This document shows positions 1 through 8,426 of a stretch of 32,577 bases of DNA, in pieces (within the stretch, counting starts at the first letter, position 1; each line of letters starts with the position of its first letter). This DNA is from an uncultured Planctomycetaceae bacterium. GTDB lineage: Bacteria; Planctomycetota; Planctomycetia; Planctomycetales; Planctomycetaceae. The notes under the pieces are model-generated. The model was given only the letters and a program-made list of their open reading frames with translations. It had not been told where the DNA came from and made no database searches. Made by a program: the position numbers and the translations under genes. The stretch spans positions 1-32,577 of the forward strand of contig CAJWGB010000039.1 of the NCBI GenBank assembly GCA_913031625.1, read 5' to 3'.

Positions 1-1931
1 GTCGTTCGGTCTGTTTCAAGCCATTCCGGCATGAAGCAGGGATAAAGGACATCGGTTGCATCGTCCGGGACGGGCAGAATCGGAGCAGTGATGCCCTGCC
101 GGTGTCGTCCCTGCCGAGCCGCCATCATCAAATGAAGCGATCCGTCAAATCCTTCATCTCGCTCAATGATGAACGGGGCCGGATACGTTGTGCCCCGATG
201 AACGGCTCGCTGGCGATTTCGATCAATCAGCTTCAACCTGAATGTCGGCTTCAGAAATGTGCTCACCATCATTCGTGAGACTGTTTCGACCGCTGGATCG
301 CGCGGGCACAGATTGCCCGTTGCCGGAGCCTCCGCGATTCGTTCGACTGCCTCTTCACCGACTTTTGACGTCCCAGTGATTTGAACGAGACCGGCAGCGA
401 CTGCTGTGTTCTCTGCAGACTTCAGCGTCAGAACCAGTGACGTTTTTTTGGCGGGAATCAGGAGTTCTCCCTCCACCGTTATACCGGGCGGAAGTCCTTT
501 GAATTTCAGAGCGATGTCCGCATCATGACCTCCTCGACGGTTAGCCGTAATATTAAGTTTTGCAGTCCCGGCGGCTTCGATGGCAACCTTTTGTGGAATC
601 ACAAGATCAAAGTCGACAGGCACAGGGAAAAGCTTAAGCCGATAGACCGCATCCAGTCGGCCACTGTTGCCGGAAAGATCTCTGACTGCACAAACATACT
701 CACCGTCCTCAGGTGGTGAGAACAGCAGAGCGGCATCGGAAGTGTTCTTAAGGTCATCGATATGCTGCAACTGCTTTCCGTCACTGTCCTTAATCGCAAT
801 TGACAGGTCGAGATTCGTCCCGATAGCACGCGACTCGGCTTTAATTGAAATGGGTACTCCCTTCGTTCCTTCAAACTTCCATTGCTGAACTCCGGACGAC
901 GGCATCCGCGCAGTCGCTCGGCAGGGGGATTTCAAAATGTTGGTGGGAAGTTCTTCGTCTGATGTCACGATCAGCGTGTCAGCATCACTGCAGACTGGAA
1001 GTGAAACGGTACCTGACTGCCGCACCTGATAGTTGATTTGCTCTCCCACTGCTGGCACGTCCACGTCGACACTGGCAGATTCCAACTGACCATCTGTTCC
1101 CTGTAGTCCGTATCCTACAATCTGGACGTTATTGCTTCTGCCGGACTTCAGTTCCATTGGCAGACTGGCAAGAACGCGTGGCCCCGTCGTCATCTGCAGG
1201 CGATACACAAAGGCGCGGTTGCCTCGGAAGTCCACGTCGTGCAGGCAAACGGTATAAGTCTGGCCGGCGGTTGCCATAAACGAGATGGATGTGTCTTTTC
1301 CCTGAGTGTCTGCTGCATCGGCAATGACCGTGCCCCGGGCATTACGAATCTCGAGCACTCCGTGAAACGGGGAACCAATCCGGCGAGCGATCAGTTCAAC
1401 GCTCACGATGTCGGTCTTCATCGCTTTGAACTGATATCGATCGACCTCTGCAATCCGTTCGAGTCGCCCATAGATGCTGGCCGGTAACTGAGCAACCGGC
1501 TGAGGCTCTGCCTGTCGGCGCGATTCACGAACATCGGGAACTGCTCCAATCAGCAGAACTGCAGTATTTGAGGCGCCTGCTGCATTCGCCACCTGCCAGT
1601 GAAGGGGCCCGGCTGGCATGTCCGCAGGCACGGTGATCTCGGCTTTGACTTCGCGCGGGATTGGAAACGCAGCTTGTCGCCCCTTCTCCCCAAACCAAAA
1701 CGGTGGCCCCGGGACAATGAACTCACCAGCAGGTTCAAGAACTCGAATCGATACGCGGTCATCAAGGAGAAAGAACTGAGCATCATCCGTGAGGTCAAAT
1801 CCTCCGATCATGACTTCAGTCGTTTGGCCGGCAGGAATGAGCGGAGGATAGATGTACGCAGCTTCCGGTGCCTTTTGAGCGGCAGCCGTTGCACAGCTGG
1901 CAATAATGCCGAATGTCCAGATCCACTTCAT
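1..1931 (-). CDS. Exported PPC-domain protein, C-terminus beyond window edge
   Basis: The frame is open from an ATG at 1931 to the left edge: 643 codons, no stop. I translated it by hand from the reverse complement. It begins with a short signal peptide (MKWIWTFGIIASCATAAAQ), so the product is probably exported. Residues ~25-130 form an Ig-like region with proline/glycine turns. Residues ~149-255 (from LPASIYGRLE to the YRLQM strand) resemble a bacterial pre-peptidase C-terminal (PPC) beta-sandwich. The rest is beta-rich Ig-like sequence with no visible catalytic motif. The start lies 15 nt after the stop of the upstream lipoprotein protease, with a GGAG-type ribosome site, so it should be the last visible gene of a leftward three-gene operon. 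Large PPC proteins of this kind are common in planctomycetes, and their role is unknown. The identification is by recognition only. Confidence 0.8.
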   Translation of the reverse strand, partial: MKWIWTFGIIASCATAAAQKAPEAAYIYPPLIPAGQTTEVMIGGFDLTDDAQFFLLDDRVSIRVLEPAGEFIVPGPPFWFGEKGRQAAFPIPREVKAEITVPADMPAGPLHWQVANAAGASNTAVLLIGAVPDVRESRRQAEPQPVAQLPASIYGRLERIAEVDRYQFKAMKTDIVSVELIARRIGSPFHGVLEIRNARGTVIADAADTQGKDTSISFMATAGQTYTVCLHDVDFRGNRAFVYRLQMTTGPRVLASLPMELKSGRSNNVQIVGYGLQGTDGQLESASVDVDVPAVGEQINYQVRQSGTVSLPVCSDADTLIVTSDEELPTNILKSPCRATARMPSSGVQQWKFEGTKGVPISIKAESRAIGTNLDLSIAIKDSDGKQLQHIDDLKNTSDAALLFSPPEDGEYVCAVRDLSGNSGRLDAVYRLKLFPVPVDFDLVIPQKVAIEAAGTAKLNITANRRGGHDADIALKFKGLPPGITVEGELLIPAKKTSLVLTLKSAENTAVAAGLVQITGTSKVGEEAVERIAEAPATGNLCPRDPAVETVSRMMVSTFLKPTFRLKLIDRNRQRAVHRGTTYPAPFIIERDEGFDGSLHLMMAARQGRHRQGITAPILPVPDDATDVLYPCFMPEWLETDRT

Positions 1932-1945
1932 AAGTCGTCTCCGCG

Positions 1946-3499
1946 TCATTTTGCTGTCAGAGTCACCTGAATGCTTCCGGAATTGTCAGCGCGTTCACTT
2001 TCGCTCTCGTTGACCTGCAGCCAGAGACTGCAATCCTGACTGACTTCAATCGTGCGACCACGACCAATCGAAATTCGGCCGCTGATTGTGTCACCTTCTT
2101 TCCCAATCAGAATTCCGACAACACGTCCCAGCGGCAGTTGTTCATGATATTCAATACTCACTCCCTGTGGCTCACTTTCCCAGGGCTTCGCCAGTCTGTT
2201 TAGCCGAATACGCCCTTCACATGTCACGGTGACAGACTCGTTTGCTTTGAGCCGCAGACCCGAATCAAACCAGCCTCGGTCAGCACGCAGCTCAAGCTCA
2301 ACTGGTGCTGCGGCCAGTGTCCACGGTTCTGAGTGATGAATCGGAAAGCTGTGAGCGGTATCGAAACCTTCAATGAGGGACTCCACAACCAGTAGCCAGT
2401 CAGTCCGAAATCGGTGCATCAAACTCGAATCGATGGACTGTTGAATCCGAAGAAACGGTTGCCGCCGTCTCACCAACCGAAATTGCTCAGACAACTGTCT
2501 GTATTCCAGGTTCTGTTCCATCAACCAGCAGACGGCCCATGTTGAGGCGTACTGGTAGTCTGACTCAAACTCGAGGACACGAGTCGGGATGATATCGTCC
2601 AGCGGACTGATTGTCAGCATTGTGGTAATCGCTCCGGAATCCTCGGCAAGTGGCTGTCGCTGTTGTTCCCAGAATGATCTCTTCAGCTCAGCGATTCGTC
2701 CCCAGCCTTCGAAGTCATCGACTGTGTCAGGCAGCACACCAAACTGTGTCCGACCATCCTGAACCGAGTGCGTGGCGAAGTACTCCGCCATTCCCTCGAT
2801 GTACCACAGTGGTGGAATGTCCCGCATGCCGGATTCACACGTCATAAAACAGTGCGTGAATTCGTGCAGCATCAAATGCTCCTGGAAGTAGTCGGTCTTC
2901 TGACCGTACATCCAGAATTCGTAATTGAAGTGGCGTCCATGGGCAAAGCCCATGTGTGTTTCCGGCAGTAACCCGGCCGCAGTGAACTTCGATTCATCAG
3001 CAATGATGTGTCCGGTGACCTGAAATTCGGACCCATCGGCAGCGGGAGGGAGTTTGCCAAAGTAGGCGCTGAGGTGATCGAACAGCTTGTCCGCCAGTGC
3101 CGGCAGATGGGCGACCTGTTTTTGGGGAAGATCTGTCAGGAGCCTGAGTCGTCGGCTCTCGATTCGAATGATGCCACATTCCTGCAATCGTAGTTCATTA
3201 ATGTCCGGGCGAGTGTCCCCCAATCGATTCCGCTTTGGAGCAACGAACTCTTCTGACGTCGTGGGCGTATCCTGAGCGTCAACGTCCGGGTCCAGCTGCC
3301 CGGACGGGTTCATGAGTGGTGGGTCATCCTGGTGCGGACTGACAGACTCTGAATCCTCCTGCTGGTCATCAGAGGCGTCTTCAGCCACAGGCTTATCAGG
3401 GGGTGGGCTTCCATCGCAGCCTGTGGCGAAGAGTGCTGCACACGCAGCTGTAGCGACTCGCCAGCGAAGCGGCATACGGATTGCAGGCATCCGTATCAT
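1946..3499 (-). CDS. Lipoprotein zinc metalloprotease (DUF1570-like) with LecA-like C-terminal domain
   Basis: A 517-residue exported lipoprotein. The signal peptide ends in a lipobox (LFATGC, Cys28), followed by an acidic, low-complexity linker to about residue 85. The middle domain has HEFTH (His212, Glu213, His216) and a downstream WYIEGMAEYF (Glu235), a gluzincin-type zinc site as in peptidase-MA/DUF1570 proteins. Residues ~409-517 (GWFDSGLRLKANESVTVTCEG ... LIGKEGD ... NSGSIQVTL, here abbreviated) resemble the PA-IL/LecA galactose-binding beta-sandwich. I chose the ATG at 3499 because it overlaps the upstream esterase stop as TGATG and has AAGGA seven bases before it. An in-frame ATG at 3526 would extend it by nine residues into that gene. 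It is probably translationally coupled to the esterase. The substrate is unknown. The protease fold is well supported by its motifs, the lectin-like domain less so. Confidence 0.8.
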   Translation of the reverse strand: MIRMPAIRMPLRWRVATAACAALFATGCDGSPPPDKPVAEDASDDQQEDSESVSPHQDDPPLMNPSGQLDPDVDAQDTPTTSEEFVAPKRNRLGDTRPDINELRLQECGIIRIESRRLRLLTDLPQKQVAHLPALADKLFDHLSAYFGKLPPAADGSEFQVTGHIIADESKFTAAGLLPETHMGFAHGRHFNYEFWMYGQKTDYFQEHLMLHEFTHCFMTCESGMRDIPPLWYIEGMAEYFATHSVQDGRTQFGVLPDTVDDFEGWGRIAELKRSFWEQQRQPLAEDSGAITTMLTISPLDDIIPTRVLEFESDYQYASTWAVCWLMEQNLEYRQLSEQFRLVRRRQPFLRIQQSIDSSLMHRFRTDWLLVVESLIEGFDTAHSFPIHHSEPWTLAAAPVELELRADRGWFDSGLRLKANESVTVTCEGRIRLNRLAKPWESEPQGVSIEYHEQLPLGRVVGILIGKEGDTISGRISIGRGRTIEVSQDCSLWLQVNESESERADNSGSIQVTLTAK

Positions 3500-5157
3500 C
3501 AGGGTTTCCTTTGACGGAACAGCCACGGCACAAGGCCGTCATAGTCGGAATAGGAGGGTGTCCAGCTGTTGTGCCCGACGCCCGGATATTCAACATAGAC
3601 CGGAGCTCCGCCTGCTTCCTTCAAAGCGGCGACAGCGTTTCGACTTCGTCCAACCGGCACAGCTCGGTCCGCATCTCCATGAGCAACCCAAACCGGCAGG
3701 CTCTTCATTGCAGCAACCTTCCTGTTGTCGGCTCCTCCACAGATCGGTGCAACGGCCGCAAAGAGTTCAGGATGTCGACAGGCAAGATCCCACGAACCGT
3801 AGCCTCCCATTGAGAGACCGGTGAGGTAGACGCGTTTAGGATCGATGTGCTCCTCAGCCATCGTCTTCTCAATCAGGCTGATGGTCACTTTCATTTGGTC
3901 GTCGGGCGTCTCGGGTGCGGTGTGAGTATCCTTCTGGCTCCAGTCAACCTCCACCCAGCGTTTTCCGCTGGCGCACTGCGGTGCGAGAACGTAGCAGGGG
4001 AAGCTCTGACGCCAGCGAGGCTGCGCCATCTGTTCCGGGAAGTAGAACAGCTGCTTCGCGTTGTCATGACCGCGTTCCCCGGCACCGTGCAGAAACACGA
4101 CCAGCGGATACTTCTCTCCTTTGTTGGGGTTCGTCGGCTTCATCAGGCGATAATTGATCTTCTCATCTTTCAGTTCACCGCCGGTAAACACGATGCTCTT
4201 TGCTTCGTACACATCAGTCGCCTTGACCTTCTCCGTGGTCTGTGGCTTAGTTGCGACCGTATGATCTCGCCAGATCCAGCGGAGTGATTCCGGAAAGACG
4301 GCGCCGCCGTGAGCAAGACTGTGTGCGCCGGTCCCTTTTACAAATTTCATGTCGTACTCCTGGAATCGGAGTGCAGCATCCATCTCCAGGTTGGCCAGCC
4401 ACCAGTTGCCGTGCCTGTTATTCAGGTCATTCTCACCGTCCTGCAGGTAGACTCGAATTGGCTTGCGTTCCGTCTTGCGAATCAGCGCCGGATACTCATG
4501 TCCGCCACGAATATTGGTAAAGCTGCCGATGTGACTCAGGACATTGCCAAACCATTCCGGGTGCGTCCATGCGGACGTAAAGGCACAGATTCCACCAGAT
4601 GAGGCGCCGCAGATCGTGCGATCTTTGGGGTCCGATGAAAGATTGAGTTTCATGGAATTCGATACGTGCGGCAGCAGTTCCTCGTGGATGAACCGAGCGT
4701 ACTGGTCGCTGAGTGTGTCGTATTCGAAACTGCGGTTGTTGGCGCGCCAGCGATTTTCGGGCTGTTCATCTCCCTTGTGGCCGGGATTAACGAAGACTCC
4801 GACGATCACCGGAAGTTCACCTCGGTGAATGAGGTTGTCGAGAACGATGGTGGCGCGAACCTGCCCGGTCTCACTCACGTAGGCATGCCCGTCCTGAAAC
4901 ACCATGACAGCCGCAGGCTGGATACCGTCATATTGCTTCGGAACATAGACATAGTATTCCCGAGTCGTCTCTTCGAAGACTTTGCTTTCGAAGACATGTT
5001 TTGTCACGACACCCTGCGGGACCCCTTCCTGCCTCTGGGCATCCGTTCCAGGTTTGTACTGTGCGTCCGGATTTTCATCGGCGGCAATGAATGAGCACAC
5101 GCAAAACGGAACCAACAGGCAGGTGAGTCGCACGATCAACTTCCAAATCAGGAACAA
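3499..5157 (-). CDS. Exported tandem alpha/beta-hydrolase (double esterase)
   Basis: A 552-residue protein with a signal peptide (hydrophobic residues ~8-25, cleavage near SFIAADE). Two hydrolase units follow in tandem. The first (~55-300) is esterase D/enterochelin-esterase-like, with nucleophile elbow GASSG (Ser186) and a late GAHS histidine (His279). The second (~325-552) resembles PHB-depolymerase/dienelactone-hydrolase esterases: oxyanion motif FLHGAGERG, nucleophile GLSMGG (Ser449), acid in HGDADRAVP (Asp495 or Asp497) and His529 in GVGHNSW. Both triads look intact. It is the first gene of a leftward operon with the lipoprotein protease and PPC protein. Double esterases of this kind can act on acylated or feruloylated polysaccharides, but the substrate here is inference. 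The upstream 110 bases hold a degenerate hairpin repeat. Confidence 0.88.
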   Translation of the reverse strand: MFLIWKLIVRLTCLLVPFCVCSFIAADENPDAQYKPGTDAQRQEGVPQGVVTKHVFESKVFEETTREYYVYVPKQYDGIQPAAVMVFQDGHAYVSETGQVRATIVLDNLIHRGELPVIVGVFVNPGHKGDEQPENRWRANNRSFEYDTLSDQYARFIHEELLPHVSNSMKLNLSSDPKDRTICGASSGGICAFTSAWTHPEWFGNVLSHIGSFTNIRGGHEYPALIRKTERKPIRVYLQDGENDLNNRHGNWWLANLEMDAALRFQEYDMKFVKGTGAHSLAHGGAVFPESLRWIWRDHTVATKPQTTEKVKATDVYEAKSIVFTGGELKDEKINYRLMKPTNPNKGEKYPLVVFLHGAGERGHDNAKQLFYFPEQMAQPRWRQSFPCYVLAPQCASGKRWVEVDWSQKDTHTAPETPDDQMKVTISLIEKTMAEEHIDPKRVYLTGLSMGGYGSWDLACRHPELFAAVAPICGGADNRKVAAMKSLPVWVAHGDADRAVPVGRSRNAVAALKEAGGAPVYVEYPGVGHNSWTPSYSDYDGLVPWLFRQRKP

Positions 5158-5170
5158 CAGGCGAGAGCCC

Positions 5171-5250
5171 CTCAGTGGAACTCTGCGAACTCTGTGGTGA
5201 ATGACACGAACAGGTTATTCTACCACAGAGGGCCCGAAGAATCACAGAGT
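5171..5250. repeat. Degenerate CACAGAG-type inverted repeat
   Basis: CTCTGTGGTGAAT at 5190-5202 pairs with ATTCTACCACAGAG at 5217-5230, with one bulged base and a short loop. The flanks repeat the theme (CTCAGTGGAACTCTGCGAA on the left, GAATCACAGAGTCCGAG on the right). It shares the CTCAGTGG and CTCTGTGG words with the better-preserved hairpin at 25131-25208 and the half-copy at 25331-25359. It lies in the gap between two leftward genes and could be a decayed non-coding repeat element or a transcriptional hairpin. Confidence 0.55.
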
Positions 5251-5270
5251 CCGAGTGCATACGGTCAGGG

Positions 5271-5882
5271 TCAGTCTCGCAGCAGCAATTCAAACAGGGT
5301 TTGTGTTCTGAGAACCGCGGCGTTATCGGGAAACGTATGGAACGCGTGCACGACAAGGCCTTCCGGCAGGACGTCGCACTTCAGAAAACTGATACTCTCC
5401 GGACTCTGGGGCGTACTCCCGGGAAGCTGAATCGACAGCGTTGCATTGCGGGCGTCCATTTCAAATTCACGGTGTAACTGCAGGTAAACGTCAAGGGGGA
5501 CATGCTCCAGCTGATAGCTGCAGTGATAGCGGACGGTTGCGAGGTCCACCATGTGGGTGCGGTATCCGATGAGACGACGTTCAATTACACGGCGGTTCTC
5601 AGGGAGCTCCTCATGTTTCGTTGCTGCAACTTCGGTGACAGATCCTTCCGGACATTTAAACTCCAGGAGGTGTCCCGTTGGCCCAATTCTCAGTTGGGCT
5701 CGATTGCCACCGAAAGAGAGGGAACACTGAGCCGTAGACTGAAACAGCTCCGGATGAATGGAGCGGTCAAAAGTCCGCAGCAACATGTCCGCGGCGTCAG
5801 GACGTGTCAGTTGAAGAGGCATCCGCAATTCCCGGAGAGACGGCAGAAAACCCGCCGCCACTGCAACTATACGACGTCCCAT
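5271..5882 (-). CDS. DUF2617-like protein of unknown function
   Basis: A 203-residue soluble protein with no signal peptide or membrane segment. The pattern fits the DUF2617 family: HPELF (43-47), a GPTGHLLEF segment (67-75) followed by TEVAA (83-87), a central RYHCSYQLEH strand and a C-terminal HAFHTFPDN (179-187). The conserved part begins at a second methionine, residue 21 (ATG at 5822), so the true start may be there, giving 183 residues. Neither start has a convincing ribosome site. Its neighbour downstream is the hairpin repeat and the esterase operon. The divergent oxidoreductase gene starts 119 bases upstream, so 5883-6001 must hold two promoters, though I see no clear consensus. The function is not known. 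The family call is from memory of the motif pattern. Confidence 0.65.
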   Translation of the reverse strand: MGRRIVAVAAGFLPSLRELRMPLQLTRPDAADMLLRTFDRSIHPELFQSTAQCSLSFGGNRAQLRIGPTGHLLEFKCPEGSVTEVAATKHEELPENRRVIERRLIGYRTHMVDLATVRYHCSYQLEHVPLDVYLQLHREFEMDARNATLSIQLPGSTPQSPESISFLKCDVLPEGLVVHAFHTFPDNAAVLRTQTLFELLLRD

Positions 5883-6001
5883 AATTTAAGTCACCGGCCG
5901 AAAGCGAAGCCCGATGGAATTGGGTAACATTTATCAATCTGCAGACTACTCTCTTTCTTTTACTATCACCGCCCGATAACCGGCGGAAGGCAGCAGACTT
6001 T

Positions 6002-7309
6002 ATGAGTCAATCGGAACGCGTTCTTAAGGTCGCCATCATTGGTGGCGGGATGTTCTTTGACGACATTATCGGCCAGAGTTTCAAAGACTTTATCCGGGGC
6101 GGCATTGCGGGCTCACTCACAAGCATCGGTATGAGTCATCTTGCGGCTGACGTTGCCGATGTGAAGATCGATGTGTGTGCTGTCGGCACACGCAGTGAAT
6201 CCAGCGGAACGGCCGGTCGAATTGTGCAGTGGTTCTCTGACGACTTTCCCGATCACGCTATCGAGGCATGCTACGGGGACGCCGTATGGAAAGACATTCT
6301 CGCACGCCATAAACCGGATGTGCTGTTTGTCGCCACCCCTGACAATGTTCACACGCAGCCAATCCTTGACGCCATTGAAGCTGGTGCGGATGTCATCACG
6401 GAGAAACCACTGTGTCTATCACTCAGTGAAGCCGATGACATCATCGCGCGGGCAAAGGCAGCCGGACGCATCGTCGCGGTTGATATGCACAAGAGATATG
6501 ACCCATTCATCCGCGAGATGATGCTGAAGGCGCCGCAGCAGTATGGAACCATCAATCGTGTCCGAGCAGTTCTTGAGGAGCCGCTGGAGGTCAGCACAGA
6601 GATCTTTGCATGGGCAGAAGAGAGTAACCCATTTGCCTATGTCGGCTGTCACTGGCTTGACGTTGTCCACCATTATATGGGTGTCAAACCGGTGTCTGTT
6701 TTTGCAACAGGACAAAAGAACCTGCTCCTCAACTGGGATCAGCACCATGCCGAGATCGCTTCACGTCGGAGCGTCGCGCCGACATCCTTCAAGCGCACGG
6801 GAAGCATCAATACCTGGGACAGCATTGATGTCGCTGTGACTTATGACAACGGCATGCGAGGCGACTACAACAATAACTGGATCAATCCCGCCGAGTTCGA
6901 AGGAGCCGTGAACCAGGAGATCGAACTCTACGGAATCTATGGGCGTGGCCTCGTGGATCAGCAGGAACGCGGTTACCGAGAAGCCGTGATCGGTGATGGT
7001 TCGAGGACGCGCAATCCTTCCTTCGGTGGACGTATCAACCATCATGGGGGGCATCTGGAGATCTTCGGCTACGGGAAGGCTTCGATCGCAGCGGGACTTT
7101 TGGCCATTATTCGCCGGCGATTGCTGGGTGAGTCGGCCGAAGACCTTGATGAAACCTATCCAACGGCCGCAAGTCAGCGTGACATTGTTCAGGTGATTGA
7201 AGCTGCGTCTGACGTTGCTCAGAAAAACTATGACGCATTCCAGGCTGGCAAGGGATCGCCGGTGACTGCTCTGCTCACAGAGAGTGGCTACGAGCTTTCA
7301 GGCAATTGA
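6002..7309 (+). CDS. Gfo/Idh/MocA-family NAD(P)-dependent oxidoreductase
   Basis: A 435-residue cytoplasmic enzyme. The N-terminal Rossmann domain has VAIIGGGMFFDD (10-21), with glycines in place of the usual GxGxxG and an unusual aromatic pair. It also has VLFVATPDNVH (108-117) and the family's EKP motif at Glu134-Lys135-Pro136, where the lysine normally takes part in catalysis. The C-terminal half carries GCHWLDVVHHYMG (215-227), matching the GxHxxD region that usually supplies the catalytic histidine. These enzymes oxidise or reduce sugars, inositols and related polyols, and the substrate cannot be told from sequence. There is no signal peptide, although many planctomycete members are Tat-exported. 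proC follows 96 bases later on the same strand, with no evident functional link. An AAGG element lies about a dozen bases before the ATG. Confidence 0.88.
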   Translation: MSQSERVLKVAIIGGGMFFDDIIGQSFKDFIRGGIAGSLTSIGMSHLAADVADVKIDVCAVGTRSESSGTAGRIVQWFSDDFPDHAIEACYGDAVWKDILARHKPDVLFVATPDNVHTQPILDAIEAGADVITEKPLCLSLSEADDIIARAKAAGRIVAVDMHKRYDPFIREMMLKAPQQYGTINRVRAVLEEPLEVSTEIFAWAEESNPFAYVGCHWLDVVHHYMGVKPVSVFATGQKNLLLNWDQHHAEIASRRSVAPTSFKRTGSINTWDSIDVAVTYDNGMRGDYNNNWINPAEFEGAVNQEIELYGIYGRGLVDQQERGYREAVIGDGSRTRNPSFGGRINHHGGHLEIFGYGKASIAAGLLAIIRRRLLGESAEDLDETYPTAASQRDIVQVIEAASDVAQKNYDAFQAGKGSPVTALLTESGYELSGN

Positions 7310-7405
7310 CTGAAAGCTTTGCAGAATCACTTCGACGCGCAGGCGAGTGCGTCACTCCGCTCGAATTCACAGTCGACCGACCAGAGACAACACAACGAAA
7401 AGACA

Positions 7406-8212
7406 ATGAAAGAAATCAAGACAGGGTTCATCGGGACAGGGAAAATGGCATCCGCGCTGGCCTGTGGATTCAGCAAAACACTGGTGCCTGCCTCGCGAAT
7501 CGTCGGTGTTGACCCAGTGGAAGCTTCCCGGGCCGCATTTGCCGAGTTGCTTAACAATGAATGTTCGGTCGGAACCGACCCGGCCGCCATTTCATCAGTT
7601 GACGTGGTCATTCTGGCAGTGAAGCCGAATGTGATGCAAACCGTCATTGAGCAGTACGCAGAGGGATTGAGTCACGGACAGGTGATCGTCTCCATCGCAG
7701 CGGGCCTCAAAACGGAGAGCCTTGAGTCATGGCTGCCTGCCGGAGCACGCCTCATTCGCGTCATGCCAAATACTCCGTGCCTTGTCGGACAGGGAGCCTG
7801 TGGTGTAAGTCGAGGAAGTCAGGCTACCCAGGAAGACGAAGATCTCGTCTGTGAACTCCTGGAAAGTGTTGGCGTTGTCGAACGTGTGCCGGAACGCCTG
7901 ATCGATGCACTGACCGGGCTGTCCGGCTGCGGACCGGCCTACGGGTTTCAGATCATTGAAGCGCTCAGCGATGGGGGCGTGAAAATGGGACTGCCAAGGG
8001 CAACGGCAACTCGACTTGCTGCCCAGACGTTACTCGGAGCAGCACAAATGGTACTGGAAACCGGAGATCATCCGGGTGCCCTGAAAGATGCCGTGACCAG
8101 TCCCGGAGGCGCCACAATCGCCGCCATTCATGCCATGGAGCAGGCTGGCATCAGAGCCGGACTGATCAATGCGGTTGAAGCCGGCACAGGCAAGAGTATC
8201 GAGCTTGGGTAG
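7406..8212 (+). CDS. proC: Pyrroline-5-carboxylate reductase
   Basis: A 268-residue enzyme for the last step of proline synthesis: NAD(P)H reduction of 1-pyrroline-5-carboxylate to L-proline in the cytoplasm. The N-terminus GFIGTGKMASAL is the dinucleotide-binding loop. VILAVKP and RVMPNTPCLVGQGACG follow. The C-terminal domain has LTGLSGCGPAYGFQIIEAL and the ProC signature around KDAVTSPGGATIAAIH. The frame is open upstream to 7319, but the family's sequence begins at the ATG at 7406. Length and motifs are normal for the family. It is probably cotranscribed with the oxidoreductase or from its own promoter in the 96-base gap. Transcription should stop at the hairpin at 8377-8402. Confidence 0.96.
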   Translation: MKEIKTGFIGTGKMASALACGFSKTLVPASRIVGVDPVEASRAAFAELLNNECSVGTDPAAISSVDVVILAVKPNVMQTVIEQYAEGLSHGQVIVSIAAGLKTESLESWLPAGARLIRVMPNTPCLVGQGACGVSRGSQATQEDEDLVCELLESVGVVERVPERLIDALTGLSGCGPAYGFQIIEALSDGGVKMGLPRATATRLAAQTLLGAAQMVLETGDHPGALKDAVTSPGGATIAAIHAMEQAGIRAGLINAVEAGTGKSIELG

Positions 8213-8376
8213 GTCCCTTGTGAATCCACTTGTGGTCGGAGCAAGTGGCACCTCGCAGACCTGAGACTCGCTCGGGCTCACAGTTCACGGCTACCCCGCG
8301 GTCGTTCTCTCGGGTTCAGAGTGCCTGGTGACAGGGGATGAAGCGTCAGTAACCAGCTCACCGTTCAGCGCATAAA

Positions 8377-8402
8377 GAAGGCCACCTTTTGCGGTGGCCT
8401 TC
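8377..8402. terminator. Bidirectional intrinsic terminator between proC and nrdB
   Basis: A ten-base-pair perfect stem, GAAGGCCACC (8377-8386) with GGTGGCCTTC (8393-8402), around a six-base loop, followed by CTGTTTCT on the plus strand and preceded by an A-rich CATAAA stretch that reads as TTTATG on the minus strand. It lies between convergent genes, so it can serve proC from the left and the nrdAB operon from the right. Nothing else was recognised in 8213-8376. Confidence 0.85.
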
Positions 8403-8426
8403 CTGTTTCTCTGCTTCAGGTTCACG

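Noticed and set aside
8213-8376. Possible tRNA, because of a GGTTC-like stretch near 8315
   Set aside because: No acceptor stem, anticodon arm or CCA-compatible end could be folded around it.
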